The position numbers and the translations under genes are program-made. Of a DNA stretch of 15,139 nucleotides, positions 13,909 through 15,139 are shown piece by piece (the stretch's first letter is position 1; each line of letters opens with the position of its first letter). The notes beneath the pieces are model-generated. The model ran no database searches. It was given only the letters and a program-made list of their open reading frames with translations, and was not told where the DNA came from. The stretch is taken from positions 1-15,139 of the forward strand of contig JANSXJ010000054.1 in the NCBI GenBank assembly GCA_024743015.1. Direction: 5' to 3'. The stretch comes from Hyphomonas sp. Its GTDB lineage: Bacteria > Pseudomonadota > Alphaproteobacteria > Caulobacterales > Hyphomonadaceae.

Positions 13909-13922
13909 TGAACAGCTGTTCA
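13909..13922. promoter_or_regulatory. Perfect 14-base palindrome TGAACAGCTGTTCA
   Basis: An uninterrupted perfect palindrome between the divergent DUF1080 and charge-repeat genes, 85 bases before the latter's ATG. It contains GAAC-N4-GTTC, the core of the Gram-positive LexA box, whereas alphaproteobacterial LexA normally sees GTTC-N7-GTTC. It is a good dimer-binding candidate; the factor is unknown. Confidence 0.35.
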
Positions 13923-14006
13923 TACTTGAATTTATTGAACTTTTTTCGACGGAAAAGAAAAGTGCGCGCGTTTCATCCTGCATGTGATCGAAAAATGGAG
14001 GATCTC

Positions 14007-14324
14007 ATGAAGAAGCTAATCACACTCTCACTCATCGCGGCGATGGCGACCCCTATCGCTCTGGCTGGGCCGGCGGAGCGGTTCGAGCGTCTCGACAATC
14101 GTCTCGATCATCTGGAGCGGATCGGCGTGATCGAGCAAGGCTCTTACCTGGATCGACTGGAAGATCGGATCGACCGGCGTGAGAACAAGATCGACCGCCG
14201 CGAGGATCGCCGCGACCGTGCCATCAATCTGGGGCCACGCGATCGCCTGGAAGACCGTTTGGACCGACTTGAGAACATTCAGGACCGCCGTGAAGACCGG
14301 CGAGATCGTCTCAACCTATACTAG
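14007..14324 (+). CDS. Small exported Arg/Asp-rich repeat protein, function unknown
   Basis: A 105-residue protein that I cannot assign to a family. Residues 1-20 form a clear signal peptide (MKKLITLSLIAAMATPIALA, then GPAERF). The mature 85 residues are extremely charged and predicted helical. A 23-residue unit is duplicated: residues 49-71 (DRLEDRIDRRENKIDRREDR plus RDR) and 79-101 (DRLEDRLDRLENIQDRREDR plus RDR), 19 of 23 identical, 30 residues apart. A degenerate earlier copy is seen at 27-38. Alternating acidic and basic residues at i, i+4 suit a stable single helix or a coiled coil. GGAGG five bases before the ATG fixes the start. The frame extends upstream without a signal or ribosome site. 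It is monocistronic with its own terminator. Confidence 0.82.
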   Translation: MKKLITLSLIAAMATPIALAGPAERFERLDNRLDHLERIGVIEQGSYLDRLEDRIDRRENKIDRREDRRDRAINLGPRDRLEDRLDRLENIQDRREDRRDRLNLY

Positions 14325-14361
14325 CCGACTTACGGGCTAGAGGCGTAACTGCGTGCGCCGG

Positions 14362-14399
14362 GATCGGGTCAGGGTCGTAGCCCTGGCCCGGTCTTTTTT
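14362..14399 (+). terminator. Intrinsic terminator of the charge-repeat gene
   Basis: GATCGGGTCAGGG (14362-14374) pairs with CCCTGGCCCGGTC (14381-14393), 13 pairs with two G-U, loop TCGTAG, followed by six T. A second small repeat, CTAGCC (14321-14326) with GGCTAG (14335-14340), overlaps the stop codon. The T-run is on the plus strand only, so it does not serve the acetyltransferase gene that ends at 14402. Confidence 0.9.
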
Positions 14400-14401
14400 G
14401 G

Positions 14402-14932
14402 TTACAGAGTGACCGCCATGATGATGTCATTGAACAATTGGCCGCCAACCTGAAACTGGCGTTCCCCAACTTTCTGAAATCCAGCCCGCTCGTAGAATGC
14501 AACGGCGCGGTGGTTCTGGTCATAGGTGCCGAGCAGCATGCGCCGGGCGCCCACCTCGCGGGCATGCGCGAGGGCCTGCATCATCAGTTCACGGCCGGTA
14601 CCAGTGCCCTGATATTTTGAAAACACATAGATGCGCTTCAATTCGATATCGCCGGGTTCACCCACAGTTGGGGCCTCGACCGAAGTCGTCACGGCATAGC
14701 CAATCGGGGCCCTGGTACCGGAATATTCTGCTAGCCAGCAGGCATAATTCGGGTCGTTTGAGGCGATGTAGGATCTATAGACAGAGGGCGCATGCTGGGT
14801 CTGGCAATGCGAGATCAGGTCTGCGCCCGGGATCGTCTCTGAATAGCTTTCGAGAAAGGTAGCCGCACCAACGATGCCGAGCGCATTTTCATCGCCCGAC
14901 ACCGCTGGTCGGATGTTGATCCCGATCGGCAA
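14402..14932 (-). CDS. GNAT-family N-acetyltransferase
   Basis: About 176 residues with the GNAT fold. INIRPAVSGDENAL is beta1-alpha1, IELKRIYVFSKYQGTGTGREL is beta4 with the pyrophosphate loop Q-x2-G-x-G (about 108-113) that binds acetyl-CoA, and NHRAVAFYERAGFQKVGE is the alpha4 block with Asn and Tyr at their usual places. The acceptor substrate is unknown. There is no ATG before the fold begins. The TTG at 14932, one base after the icd stop, gives MPIGINIRPA and is the best start. A TTG at 14971 inside icd is the alternative. No good ribosome site is seen, so translation probably depends on ribosomes ending icd. Confidence 0.88.
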   Translation of the reverse strand: MPIGINIRPAVSGDENALGIVGAATFLESYSETIPGADLISHCQTQHAPSVYRSYIASNDPNYACWLAEYSGTRAPIGYAVTTSVEAPTVGEPGDIELKRIYVFSKYQGTGTGRELMMQALAHAREVGARRMLLGTYDQNHRAVAFYERAGFQKVGERQFQVGGQLFNDIIMAVTL

Positions 14933-14933
14933 A

Positions 14934-15139
14934 TCAGCCCGCCGACATCGCTTTTTCGAAGTTGCTGCCAACTGCGTTGAGGAAGCCCTCGGTGGTCAGC
15001 CACTCCTGCTCCGGGCCAACGAGCAGCGCCAGGTCTTTCGTCATCTGACCGCCTTCGACGGTTTTGATGATCGTGTTCTCAAGCTTCTGAGCGAAGGCCG
15101 TAACTTCTGGCGTATTGTCCATACGACCGCGATGCTGCA
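14934..15139 (-). CDS. icd: NADP-dependent isocitrate dehydrogenase, C-terminal end (partial)
   Basis: The last 67 residues of a gene that begins beyond the right edge. The segment QHRGRMDNTPEVTAFAQKLE followed by ETVEGG-like sequence and MTKDLALLVGPEQEWLTTEG matches the C-terminus of the homodimeric, eukaryotic-type NADP-isocitrate dehydrogenase common in alphaproteobacteria. That enzyme converts isocitrate to 2-oxoglutarate in the TCA cycle. The stop (TGA) is at 14934-14936, immediately before the acetyltransferase start. No terminator separates them. Confidence 0.88.
   Translation of the reverse strand, partial: QHRGRMDNTPEVTAFAQKLENTIIKTVEGGQMTKDLALLVGPEQEWLTTEGFLNAVGSNFEKAMSAG

Noticed and set aside
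13951..13973. GGAA followed by CGTT, resembling an EcfG general-stress promoter
   Set aside because: The spacing is 13 bases after GGAAA, too short for the EcfG consensus, and the C of GGAAC is missing.
13926..14006. Upstream 27 codons of the charge-repeat frame
   Set aside because: They lie in the promoter region, have no ribosome site, and would bury the signal peptide.
14171..14310. Short DNA repeats in the charge-repeat gene, considered as a CRISPR-like or satellite array
   Set aside because: The repeats are in frame, differ mainly at third positions and encode a coherent helix; there are no spacers.
1..15139. Search by eye for tRNA, rRNA, riboswitch cores, transposase genes, att sites and phage or defence genes
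   Set aside because: None was recognised on either strand.

Overview
The window reads as a compact chromosomal segment of an alphaproteobacterium, most likely a marine, Caulobacterales/Hyphomonadaceae-like one. The basis is a CC0125/CC1285-type lipoprotein, an F1-ATPase zeta inhibitor (DUF1476) divergent from purC, a CGFS glutaredoxin and a eukaryotic-type NADP-isocitrate dehydrogenase C-terminus. The genus is a guess. Gene density is high and GC is moderate to high. No tRNA, rRNA, CRISPR array, insertion sequence, prophage gene or integrase is visible. No gene-free stretch exceeds about 300 bases.

Layout. (1) 1-216: start of a lipoprotein gene, minus strand. (2) 217-462: an intergenic region with a perfect TGTGA-N6-TCACA palindrome, a hairpin and a strong plus-strand terminator that no known gene uses. 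A small RNA or a 26-codon peptide gene is the best explanation. (3) 463-1302: MscS channel, minus, divergent from a cadherin-domain, PQQ-type sugar dehydrogenase lipoprotein (1498-3030, plus). (4) 3093-9473: a long minus-strand run read in the order rimO, secreted alpha/beta hydrolase, Rieske oxygenase-like gene, HerA-like ATPase, aldehyde dehydrogenase. (5) 9522-9923: a small membrane protein, plus. (6) 9932-11042: a minus-strand operon of the zeta inhibitor, grxD and a Cys-based phosphatase, tightly packed. (7) 11228-13031: purC, a sulfotransferase-like gene and purS, plus. (8) 13028-13822: DUF1080 lipoprotein, minus, convergent with purS. (9) 14007-14324: a secreted Arg/Asp-rich repeat protein with its own terminator, plus. 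(10) 14402-15139: GNAT acetyltransferase downstream of the icd 3' end, minus.

Most genes are ordinary housekeeping genes: purine synthesis, ribosome modification, redox and ATPase control, mechanosensation. The accessory flavour comes from secreted or lipidated enzymes aimed at sugars and esters: the sugar dehydrogenase, the DUF1080 protein and the hydrolase.

The most unusual item is the gene at 6277-7146. It has a complete Rieske-oxygenase-type mononuclear iron site (D-x2-H-x4-H plus a later Glu-Asp) in its N-terminal part and the [2Fe-2S] Rieske cluster motif at its C-terminus, the reverse of the classical order. Its start overlaps the end of the hydrolase gene by 11 bases. Second in interest are the orphan transcript candidate at 293-438 and the charge-repeat exported protein at 14007-14324.
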